Shown: positions 9,064 through 19,313 of the stretch, piece by piece
Layout of the letters: the number at the start of each line of letters is the position of its first letter
Numbering within the stretch: position 1 is the stretch's first letter
Origin: Apium graveolens
Taxonomy: Eukaryota; Streptophyta; Magnoliopsida; Apiales; Apiaceae
DNA: 64,000 nucleotides
Direction: 5' to 3'
NCBI RefSeq assembly: GCF_009905375.1
Contig: NC_133649.1
Location: 226,569,275 to 226,633,274, forward strand
Made by a program: the position numbers and the translations under genes
Notes under the pieces: model-generated
The model's database searches: none
What the model was told of the DNA's origin: nothing
The model's input: only the letters and a program-made list of their open reading frames with translations

Positions 9064-10827
9064 ATGAGCATGGGTGGAGGTTCCACAGGAAGAAGCTTCC
9101 CAGCTAGATTTAATCGAGGAGCAGTGTCCCTACCAGGAAGGAACACTGGGTTTAAGCGGCCAATGAGTGTGAGCGTGAGCCAGGGCGGCCAGAAGTCAAG
9201 AATGTCCTATCCCAACCAGTCTCGACCCCCATTGCCAGCCTGTAACATATGTGCAAGGAATCACACTGGGGAGTGTAAAGGAAATCCAGTAACCTGCTTT
9301 AAGTACGGTCGGGAAGGCCACTATTCAACTAAGTGCCCATCATCAACCCCTGCCGTTATTCCAACCACCACTTGTCATCAGTGTGGACGCCCGGGTCATT
9401 GGAAGAGGGAATGCCCAATGAACAAACCAGCAGCTTCGGGAGCAAGCAGAGCTGCTTCTAATAAGCCACCTACTACAAGGACTTTCAACATGACAGTCCA
9501 GGATGCTATGAAAGATTCAGATGTGATAGCAGGTACCCTTTCTCTAAATTCAGTCAGTGCAAACGTTTTATTTGATTCGGGAGCAACTAAATCTTTTATA
9601 TCAAAGGACCTTGCGCGTAAGTTAAGACTTAAGGCTGAACCCTTGATAGAACCCTTACAAGTAGAAATAGCCAATCATGAAATTATTCCTGTTAACCAGA
9701 TTCACCCCGCCTGTGAGATAGGCATAGGGGAGCAATCTTTTAGTGTTGAACTGATTCCTTTTAAATTAGGGGAGTTTGATGTAATTTTGGGAATGGACTG
9801 GCTATCTAGCAATGATACTCAGATAGACTGTAAAGAGAAGAAAGTTAAGCTAAATGTCCCAGGGAAGAAAGAAGTTATATTTAGAGGAAAGAGGCAGACG
9901 CATAAATTTTTGACCATGACCCAGGCTAAAAGGATGCTACGAAAAGGAAATGAGGCCTACCTAGCCTATGTGGTGGACACGCAGAAGGAGGTGCCCAACT
10001 TACAAGATATTCCAGTAGTCAACGAATTTGAAGATGTATTCCCACAAGACCTTCCGGGATTACCACCCGATAGAGTGATTGAATTTGCTATTGAGTTGGC
10101 CCCAGGGACGGCGCCAGTTTCAAAAGCACCTTACCGGTTAGCCCCGTTAGAAATGAAGGAATTTGCTATCCAATTGCAGGAACTCTTGGATAAGGGTATG
10201 ATAAGACCCAGTGTGTCTCCATGGGGAGCACCAGTTTTATTTGTTAAGAAGAAAGATGGGAGCATGAGGCTGTGCATAGACTATCGAGAGTTGAATAAGC
10301 TAACCATAAAGAACAGGTACCCATTACCTAGAATAGACGATCTGTTCGACCAGCTAAAGGATGCTGTTTATTTTTCCAAGATCGACCTGAGAACTGGATA
10401 CCACCAACTAAAGATTAAACCCGAAGATATTTCCAAGACAGCGTTCCGTACCAGGTATGGGCATTATGAGTTCTTGGTAATGTCCTTTGGATTAACCAAT
10501 GCCCCAGCGGCTTTCATGGATTTAATGAATAGAGTATTTAAGAAGTACTTGGACAAATGTGTGATAGTTTTTATCGATGATATTTTGATCTACTCAAGGA
10601 CTGAGACAAAACATGCAGAGCATTTGAGGATAACTCTAGGAATACTCAGAGAGGAGCAGTTGTATGCCAAATTCTCGAAGTGTGAATTCTGGCGGAATGA
10701 AGTACAGTTTTTAGGACATGTGATCAATAAAGAAGGAGTATTGGTCGACCCCTCCAAGATAGAGGCGGTCTCAAATTGGCAAAGGCCAACCACACCCACA
10801 GAGGTAAGGAGTTTTATAGGATTGGCC
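9064..10827 (+). pseudogene. pol: Chromovirus gag knuckles, protease and reverse transcriptase
   Basis: In frame with the gag part after the TAG at 9025. Two CCHC-like knuckles are visible: one has lost its second Cys ([14 protein letters not shown], about 9295-9336), the next is intact ([14 protein letters not shown]). The aspartic protease has [12 protein letters not shown] (about 9568-9603). Reverse transcriptase runs from about 10010, with [27 protein letters not shown] and the catalytic FIDDILIYS (about 10570-10596). Near 10828 the expected reading frame is lost by about one base within the GLA-YYR region, and the original frame ends at 10878. The sequence shift shows a single-base deletion. 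Confidence 0.9.
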
Positions 10828-11162
10828 GCTACTATCGTAGATTTGTACAGGACTTTGCGAAGATCGCAACCCCTTTGACACGACTTACTCGTAAGACAGA
10901 GAAGTTTGAATGGACGGAGAAATGCGAGAACAGTTTTCAGGAATTAAAGAAAAGGTTGATAACGGCTCCGGTATTGGCATTGCCGGACGGAAAAGGAGAT
11001 TTTGTGATATATAGTGACGCGTCGCACAAAGGACTAGGGTGTGTGCTTATGCAGCACGGTAAAGTGATTGCGTATGCGTCGAGACAACTGAAGGAATACG
11101 AGGTTAGATATCCTACTCATGACCTTGAGCTCGCGGCAATAGTATTTGCCTTAAAAATTTAG
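10828..11162 (+). pseudogene. pol: Chromovirus reverse transcriptase end and RNase H
   Basis: The shifted frame continues with [19 protein letters not shown], then RNase H with its first catalytic aspartate in [13 protein letters not shown] and the [10 protein letters not shown] helix. It ends at TAG 11160-11162, where related elements have Trp (a TGG-to-TAG change), and reopens in the same frame as RHYLYG and FTDHKSLKY. RNase H removes RNA from the RNA:DNA hybrid during reverse transcription. Confidence 0.88.
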
Positions 11163-12893
11163 AGGCACTACTTGTATGGAGAGAAGTGCGAGATTTTCAC
11201 AGACCATAAGAGCCTCAAGTACATATTTACGCAGAAAGAGCTCAACATGCGCCAGGGGAGATGGTTAGAACTAATCAAGGACTATGATTGTGAGATTCTC
11301 TATCATCCAGGGAAAGCCAATGTGGTGGCTGATGCCCTTAGTAGAAAGGAAAGACTCAGAATGATAACGACTTCGGAAGAATTGATAAGGGATTTTGAGA
11401 AAATGGAAATAGAAGTAAAGGTAACCGGAACCGGAACTGAAAAGCTTTTTGAGATCTCAATGCAGCCCGAGTTATTGGAAAAGATCAGATTGTGCCAAGA
11501 GAAAATAATGAATGAAGGTAGAGAGTCGATGACTGGAGAGGAGATCCATACTGAGAAAGATGATAAAGGGATAATGAGGTACTCCTACCGGATTTGGGTT
11601 CCGAATGTTCAAGAGCTTAAAGATGAGATATTGGATGAAAGCCATAGTTCAAGGTATTCCATTCACCCGGGAAGTACCAAGATGTATAGGGATTTGAAGG
11701 AATATTACTGGTGGCCCAACATGAAGAGGGACGTAGCAGAATGGGTAAGCAAATGTTTGACTTGCCAAAGGGTAAAGGCAGAGCACCAGAGACCCAGTGG
11801 ACTCTTACGACCCCTGGAGATTCCCGAATGGAAATGGGAACAGATAGCGATGGATTTTGTTGTAGGATTGCCAAGGACGAAAGCCAATCACGACGCCATT
11901 TGGGTAATTATAGACCGACTGACAAAGTCAGCTCATTTCATTCCTATCAATGAGAGATACACAGTCGATAGACTGGTGGACATTTACCTTAAGGAAATAG
12001 TGACGCGACATGGAGTCCCAGCGTCCATTGTCTCAGACCGAGACCCCAGGTTCAACTCCAGATTTTGGAGGAGCTTTCAGGAATGCGCGGGGACCAAGTT
12101 AAATATGAGTACCGCGTACCGTCCCCAGACGGATGGGCAGAGTGAAAGGACCATCCAGACACTAGAGGATATGTTGAGAGTCTGTGCAATAGACTTTAAA
12201 GGGAGTTGGGATGATCACTTGTCGTTGATCGAGTTTTCTTATAACAATAGCTTTCATGCTAGCATCGGAATGCCGCCTTATGAGGCCCTGTACGGAAGAA
12301 GGTGTCGATCTCCCTTATATTGGGATGAAGTAGGAGAGCGGAAGATGCTCGGACCCGAAGTGGTCCAAAGGACCAAAGATATAGTGGATCTTATCAGAGG
12401 GCGACTTGTAGCAGCCCAAGACAGACAGAAGAAATATGCAGACCTAGCCCGAAAGGACAAGGAATATGAAGTAGGGGACTTAGTACTGCTAAAGGTATCC
12501 CCTTGGAAGGGATTAATGAGGTTCGGAAGGAAAGGAAAACTAAGCCCAAGATACATTGGACCTTTTGAGATATTAAGACGGATTGGAAAGTTAGCTTACG
12601 AGCTAGCCTTACCCCCTAATTTGCAACAAGTTCATAATGTGTTCCATGTGTCAATGCTAAGGAAGTATCATCGGGATGCCAGACATATAGTGGAGTACGA
12701 GCAGGTGGATATGCAGCCAGATCTAACTTACGTGGAGAAGCCAGTAAGGATTATAGATAAGAAGGAGCAGGTGCTTCGGAACAAAGTGATCAAGCTAGTC
12801 AGAGTACTATGGCAGAATCATAATGTGGAAGAATCAACTTGGGAACTAGAGAGCGCAATGCTAGAAAAGTACCCCCGTTTGTTTTCTGTTTGA
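11163..12893 (+). pseudogene. pol: Chromovirus RNase H end, integrase and chromodomain-like tail
   Basis: Same frame as the preceding part (first ATG 11172). RNase H ends with ADALSRKE. Integrase has a His/Cys zinc region ([11 protein letters not shown] through CLTCQRVK) and the catalytic triad in [16 protein letters not shown] and [19 protein letters not shown] C-terminal domain follows. The last 60 residues read [22 protein letters not shown] and then ESTWELES, a chromodomain-like module that in chromoviruses directs integration to heterochromatin. The stop at 12891-12893 lies just before the polypurine tract. This 573-codon stretch is free of stops. Confidence 0.93.
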
Positions 12894-12913
12894 TTCCGGG
12901 ACGGAATCCTTTT

Positions 12914-12926
12914 AAGGAGGGAAGAC
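12914..12926 (+). promoter_or_regulatory. Polypurine tract of the chromovirus
   Basis: AAGGAGGGAAGAC directly abuts the 3' LTR start at 12927; it would prime plus-strand DNA synthesis. Confidence 0.9.
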
Positions 12927-15900
12927 TGTAATAACCCCCAAAATTTTCAACTTTTTGTAACCCTTGTGAATAGTGTTTTTGCTGAATGAGAAAACTTTTC
13001 ATGCCACACTATGTAGAGGTTCTGTTATTGATCTTCTGGGATATTATTAGTACTCTATGTGGTATATAAGTGTATGTAAAGATCGTTAGAATCCAATTTC
13101 CGAACACTTGGATTTTTCCTGGAAATCCACTAGATACGGAAATGATTGAGTATAAGGTAACAGGATAAAAATGATTTAAATTAAAGGATTATAATAGAGG
13201 ATCATAAAAAGGAATATAATGTATTGAGAAAGGTTAAGGGAACCTAAGTAATAAGATCCCGGGTATGATCCTTCAAACGATAAACGAGAACGAAAGTTAA
13301 GCGAACCGTATAACAGATCAGCGGTCATTAGGCAAACGATTAGGAAGTTAAGCAAAGGGATTAGAGGGAGTGATGTCACCCAACCAATGAGAGGAGGACA
13401 AGGAGGGAAAGATGACATCACAACATGACATAGGCATGACATGGGAAGGAAGGAGGTGTGGTTGAATGAGAACCACACAAATTCAAGGGCAACAAGGTAA
13501 TTAACTAAATCAAACACAAAAATAAGTCAACCAAGCCAAGCAAAATCATTTTTCATCAAAATCAAAAAGAAACCAAGGCATTGTTCATCTTTTGCTCTCG
13601 ACTTTTTAGCTTTTTAAAGGGCAAGAATTTCAAAATCAAGATCCAAACCTCCTAAATTGGTGAGTTAATTCCCTAATCATCTTCATGCTTAGTTAGGGCT
13701 ATATCATGAGTTTAAGCCATCAATTCCTTCTCCATCTTCTTCATTTAATCAAAGAAGAAGACTATGAATAGTGTTTTCAAGTTTTTAACTTGAAATTTTT
13801 CTTGTTTTCCTTGAAGATCCAAGCATTCCTAAGACTTCTCAAAGCTTCTTAAGGCTTCCTAGCTCCTCCCACCACTTCAAGGAAGGTATATCATCTCCAA
13901 ACCCTAGATTCCTATGTATTATAAGATGATTTTGATTAGTAGGGTGATATTGTAGCTTGATGTTGTGATTTAGAGTTTGGGATTTGAAAGGGTATTGAAT
14001 TGGAATGGTAAATGTTGTTATTTTGATTAAAAGAACTTAAGTATGGTTAAAGTTAAGCTTAGGCATAAGTATGAATGTTAAAATTGAATTGGTTGGGGTT
14101 GTTATGATGTGATAAGGATGGATGTTGGTTGTATGTTGGATTTGAGGTTGAATTGGGTTGGTTTTGAATGGTTTAAAATTGGGAAATCGCGTAAACATAG
14201 CCGTCGTAACGTCCGATTTTCTTTAGACTGTTTTTGTGCATAACATTAGGACCCGAGAACCCCCTGCTAGATTATTACCATTGCCATGTTTAGATAGCTC
14301 ATGTTACGAGCTTCGTTTTGGTATATAGTTCGTTCGATTCCGATGCACGGTTTAGGAGAAACGACCGTTTCATGTAACGGCGTTTCGCGAACGAAACTTT
14401 TCCCCTCGCCTTACTTTGAAACATAGGTTAAAGACCAAAAAGGGTTAATTAATGTATGAAACATTTATGGTAAGTGTGTTAGGCAGTTGGTAAGACACTC
14501 GCGAAGGAATCGCCTTAAAACTCGTAAAGGTTAAATTATTAAAAATGGTGGAGCCGAGGGTACTCGAGTGACTTAAGAGAATCAGTAAGCGCAGAATAAG
14601 CGTTAGAGTCTAAGTTAGTTAAAGTATAGATTTACAAGTGACTTTGGTTTAATTCCAACTTACTTGTTGTTTATAGGTTACCAAACTCGTCCCGAGCCTT
14701 TTATCACCCCAAGTCGCTCAGGCAAGTTTTCTACCCGTTATACTGTTGTGATATATATGTGTATATGCATTATCTTGCGATAGATGCATGTTGGTTATTA
14801 GCAAATGTTGTTATATATTGAAGCATGCTGCTATGGTATATATATATGCATGCCTGTTTCGTTTTCTTTCCATATATAATTGTTGATAATACCTATGCTA
14901 GAGGATAGCGGTAATTTGCATATACCCTTAGTATAGGGACCCAAAGGTGAAAATATTTTCTAAAACCGGGAGTCAAGGATCCCGAGTAGATTTTGTATAT
15001 ATGGATATAAATATATATATATATACTTATATATATATATGGTCATAGTTTTCAAAACTATTAATCGAATAAGGTTTATTCGATAACTTTAACTTTATTT
15101 TATTATTGAATATTATTTCGAATATTATTCGAAGGCTTATGACTCCTTTATATTAAATGAATATTATTTTGAATATATTCATTCGAAGGCTTATGACTCC
15201 TTTATATTAAATGAATATTATTTCGAATATTATTCGAAGGCTTATGACTCCTTTATATTAAATGAATATTATTTTGAATATATTCATTCGAAGGCTTATG
15301 ACTCCTTTATATTAAATGAATATTATTTTGAATATTCATTCGAGGGCTTATGACTCAGTTTATATTATTTAATGAATATTATTTGAATATTCATTTGAGG
15401 ATCTATGACTCCGATTATTTGCTGAGATATTTTTTTTATTTTATTAAAGAATAAGGTGTCAATAATCAAACTTATTTTCGATTATTCAATTAAAGATAGT
15501 ACTTTCATATAAGTATATCTTTGGTTATTTAATACTCGTTTCAAGTATAAGTTTTAATACTTCTACTTCAATTATTTTTATAAAGATTATTCTTTATGGG
15601 AATATTATTTAAATAATAATATTCAGACATTTTCTAAATATTCCGGGGACTGATTTACTTCATTAAATCAGCTTTACTCCAAACACTCTTTAAAGTGTTT
15701 TCGAGTCTTCAAAATGATTTTTAAAAGTTAGAGCGGATCCCAAAACTCATTTTTATATTTAAGATCTTCCTTTTTAAGGGGATTTAAATACTCGCTCAAA
15801 ACCTGAGGGATCCGGCTCTGTGGTGTATTTTATATTCGCAACACGGTTGCAGTTTTGGTAAATGAATTGATTACTTACCCAACGTTCGGGAAGTAAGTCC

Positions 15901-17073
15901 ATCTATTGAGTCGGCATAAGCAACATGGGCTCAGTGGGCGTCCATGATAGTGTAAGTGGCTCAGTGGGAGTCCATCAAATGCATAAGTGGCTGAGTGGCA
16001 GTCCAGCATAAGGTCCTATTACGACCAGGGTGATGACCAGTAGGGAATTCGTCCATCTACTAGTAGAAAAGGTTACTTATTGGTATCTTTGCCTGATCAG
16101 CAAGATATCTGGTTTATGCCAAATTCTTTTCCTTTCCAAATTTATTGGATATTGCAATTCTGTTCATACTTTACATGACAGAGGTTTTCAGGAAATTATA
16201 TAAAGAAGATGTATATGTGGATATATATATATATCAGAACTTAATGAAGTATATCATGACTTCATTTCCTTTAATAAAATTTCAAAGATTTAATCTATTC
16301 AAATCTTGTCTTGTAGTCTCATCTATCTGATGAACTGTTGAAAGCTCATTATACTTTGAACAGTGGTAGTTCAAGCAGCTTTTTAAATGATATAAGTATA
16401 GTGAAGTATTTGGTAACTTCATCCCTTGTTACTGTTGAAAGCTCATTATACTTTGAACAGTGGTAGTTCAAGCAACTTTTTAAATGATATAAGTATAGTG
16501 AAGTATTTGGTAACTTCATCCCTTGTTTTTACTTATAAGTAATTATCTTACGCATGATAAAAGATTCTAGTAAGTATCCATTTAGATACTTATATTATTG
16601 TTATCACTATATATTATCTTGCGAGCTGTAAGGCTCACTCTTGCTTTATTTCTTCATCACACAACAACAGTTAGGAAAGATGGCCAGACTCCAGCAGACC
16701 CAGCGCAAGCGCGTGGGAAGCGTCCCGCGTCTTCCCGATGATGTTGTAGCTGCTATAGCTGCAGAGGTAGATCTATTGGTAGATCAGGCATTCTATTTTG
16801 AGAATCAAATTATGTATAATTATAACTTGTGGCATATAATGACAATTAACTGTAAATTTATCAAGTAATCATTTTGGGTTGTAATAACTTTTAAATTGTG
16901 GATTCAAAGACTTGTACTTATTTCTATTTCATCTCTGAGACTATAACGGGTTGTGGTGTGTGTTAGTGTGGGGTCACATCATAAGGTTATTATTATTAAT
17001 TAAGTAAAGTGATATTGTGGAAAGAAAGACCGTGACGACCCGGATCCCCGACCCCGGATCTGGGGGTGTTACA
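12927..17073 (+). repeat. 3' LTR of the chromovirus
   Basis: 4147 bp, near-identical to the 5' LTR and longer mainly because of a 97 bp tandem duplication (16334-16430 and 16431-16527). It repeats the AT-rich array (about 15110-15425), the 32 bp array (about 15910-16010), the TATA-like box and the LTR-encoded ATG frame (from 16680). TTGAT follows it at 17074-17078. Confidence 0.95.
16334..16527 (+). repeat. 97 bp tandem duplication unique to the 3' LTR
   Basis: Two adjacent copies starting ACTGTTGAAAGCTC and ending CCCTTGTT; the 5' LTR has one copy (about 6199-6296). The copies differ by about one base by eye. Just downstream the 5' LTR has AGATCTAG that is missing here. Confidence 0.92.
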
Positions 17074-17078
17074 TTGAT

Positions 17079-18275
17079 GGGCCATGAAGGATTCATTCTG
17101 ATCTCTTTCTCATAGTATTTTGCGATCCATGCACTATTAATTTGCTTCTGGTGAAAATTTGGCATACATATATGTTTTGGATTGAATGCCTTGATTTGGT
17201 AAGTGGAAGTCTTTCCAGCCGGGAAGCATAAATCTTTCAGGGCCATGGAGGTTCACAAACACATTGTACTTTCCTTCCAAAGTTTCTTGATGCCACCATA
17301 GGCCTCCTTTCCATGATTGCATGTCTTTTAACAGCTTCTCTGAATGTTTTTGTATCTCTGAAACACATGGACAACTCAAAAACTACACTAACATCTGCCT
17401 CATCATTGTACACAGGGTACCCCTTTAGGCTCATCTTCATCAGTTGTATTCCCAACCATTCTTTCATCATCACTACCTGCATAAACACTAGACTGCTCAC
17501 TATCAACCCATCTAGGTCATTGTCAAACATATCTCCTTGGTGACCTTTTTCATCATGGAATCTCTTATCACTAGCACCTAAATCATCAATATTTTCATCA
17601 AACTATAGGTCATCATCACTGTCATCTTTGTTGGAATTGTCAGAGTGAAAACTTCCTTCATCACTATCCTCTGATTTAAGATAATATATTTCATCACTCT
17701 CATCATCTGATTCATCAGCAAATTCATCACCAAATAATTTTTTAGCTTCCTCCTCATGTCTGATTTCTGTTTGTGTACTACACACAAATTCAAACTCCCT
17801 AAAATTTACCTCATCCCTGGCTAAACAGATTGAGTTCCTCAACTATAGGGGTAGCCTCTCTTTGTGATTCCACAATATACTCAAAATCTACATTTTGTGT
17901 GTTTAGTTTATGTTGGGAACTAGATAATGGTGGGATGGCAACAACATACATTTGAACATAGTGGTGGGTATTGATTATGCACATTAACATGAGCTCTTCA
18001 TCATTATCCAAGTCAAACAGACCCCTCTCCATATCAGTCCCTAAAAACCTATACAATATTTATGATAACCTCCACATTCCCCCTAACTCATTCATCATCT
18101 GTTCAAGATCTAACATACTGATTTCATTTGTACTACAATCATCAAAATAAGCAACACTACCACCAACATAACAGTTAGGACCAGTCTTCATTTCACCACC
18201 ATAGTTAAGTTTAATGATAAAATAATCAGGGGCTGCCAAAACATAACTAACATTACGACATGCAGAATAATACAT
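17079..18275 (-). pseudogene. Mutator-like (mudrA-type) transposase, N-terminal part
   Basis: Reading down from 18275: a PB1-like start (DYFIIKLNYGGEMKTGPNCYVGG, then YFDDCSTNEISMLDLEQMM), a GLFDLDNDEELMLM stretch and a long acidic linker rich in D, E and S. Next is the FREAVKRHAIMERRP segment typical of the plant MuDR N-terminal domain, and finally ICMPNFHQKQINSAWIAKYYEKEI. The frame breaks several times (near 18060, 17600, 17530 and 17240). At 17079 it is cut by the chromovirus and resumes at 2781. The transposase would bind the element's terminal inverted repeats; those could not be located here. Confidence 0.85.
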
Positions 18276-18720
18276 AAATTGAACATCAAAATTGAGGCTT
18301 TCACCATATCCAGATATTAATTAAATATCTAAGACATATAACAACATTATATATAAAGTGGAATCGAAAATCCTAATATTCAAGTATATAGACATACATA
18401 TAAATCATATAGACATGTAACGAAGTAATACCCGTGTATTCAAGACATTCACGAGGCTTGTATTAGTCATGTTCTTTAGAGCTCCGCTTGTACCAACCCA
18501 TCTTCGTCGATTCCGGACAGCAGCAATGGATTCAGTGATTAGGGTTTAATCGTCTTTTCTGGTGAGGAAGAAGTCCAACCGATATATATGCGGGGAAATG
18601 AAGGGAATGGGGGTACATGTTACTTTTACACTTTGCATTTACCGATATATCCTAGCACTTTTAATATTAAATGAGAACCGACTGATAGTGTTAAATTTAG
18701 GCTAACGGAAGGGACGCGGG
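18276..18720. other. Upstream region of the mudrA-like gene
   Basis: On the minus strand this is the 5' flank of the transposase, with possible first-exon sequence around 18470-18540. I could not identify a terminal inverted repeat or target duplication, so the right limit of this MULE is open. Confidence 0.35.
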
Positions 18721-18790
18721 GCCTCAATAATTATGCATTTAGCCATCAAAATGGCACAACTCTTGATTTAGCCATCTTCATGCAATTTAG

Positions 18791-19182
18791 CCCCCGTTTG
18801 GTATTGCTGTTGTAGACATATACAACAGTCTTTTTGCCGAAAAACTGTTAGAAAAGTGTTTGGTAAATTCTAAAAACTGCTGTCTAGAAAAACGTTTTTG
18901 GTCTAAAAGCTGCTGTTAGCAAAAATATGTCCCCCATGCTTTTGAAAAAAATTGTTTTCAGTTTTTGTAACAAATAGCTATTTGTTTTATCATCAAACCT
19001 TCCCAAAAACATTATTTTTTTATATTATATTTCAAAATATGCATAAATTGAAAAAATTATGAAATAATAATCTAATTTTCCTAAACGCACTTTTTTTACT
19101 AGCATTTTTTCTCAAACGGCCTTAATTATAGCACATAGCAGTTTGCAGTTTGCAGTTTTCTAAGAGTACTCCTAAACCGGGC
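18791..19182. mobile_element. Possible MITE upstream of GPAA1
   Basis: About 390 bp bounded by CCCCCGTTTGG and, inverted, GCCCGGTTTAGG. TTTAG stands on both sides (18786-18790 and 19183-19187), and the body is A/T-rich with CTGCTGT repeats and no coding content. The GTTTGG end is common in hAT-type MITEs, which normally have 8 bp duplications, so the assignment is weak. Confidence 0.4.
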
Positions 19183-19313
19183 TTTAGTTATTATAGTACA
19201 TAACAAGTGGTAAATAAATAAAAAACGGGGGTTATATTGGTAAAGATGAATGGAAGAAGTGTGCGGGTTTAGACTTTAGAATTAGATCAACAATACTCAA
19301 GTGAGAGCTTGTA

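Larger units (their letters stand above)
2787..17073 (+). mobile_element. Tekay/Del-type chromovirus (Ty3/gypsy LTR retrotransposon), full length
   Basis: A 14.3 kb element bounded by two long LTRs (2787-6848 and 12927-17073) that begin TGTAATAACC and end GGTGTTACA, with a TTGAT target duplication. A Met-tRNA primer site follows the 5' LTR and a purine-rich tract precedes the 3' LTR. The internal part has an extra acidic ORF, then gag, protease, reverse transcriptase, RNase H, integrase and a C-terminal chromodomain-like segment, the order and tail expected of plant chromoviruses. The polyprotein frame carries two nonsense codons and one frameshift, so this copy is not autonomous. The LTRs are very similar by eye, with scattered substitutions and one 97 bp duplication unique to the 3' LTR. 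Confidence 0.93.

Noticed and set aside
16145..16330. 61-codon LTR frame (also at 6010-6195)
   Set aside because: Hydrophobic, A/T-driven frame with no pattern; it lies upstream of the TATA-like box, so it would not be in the transcript start region.
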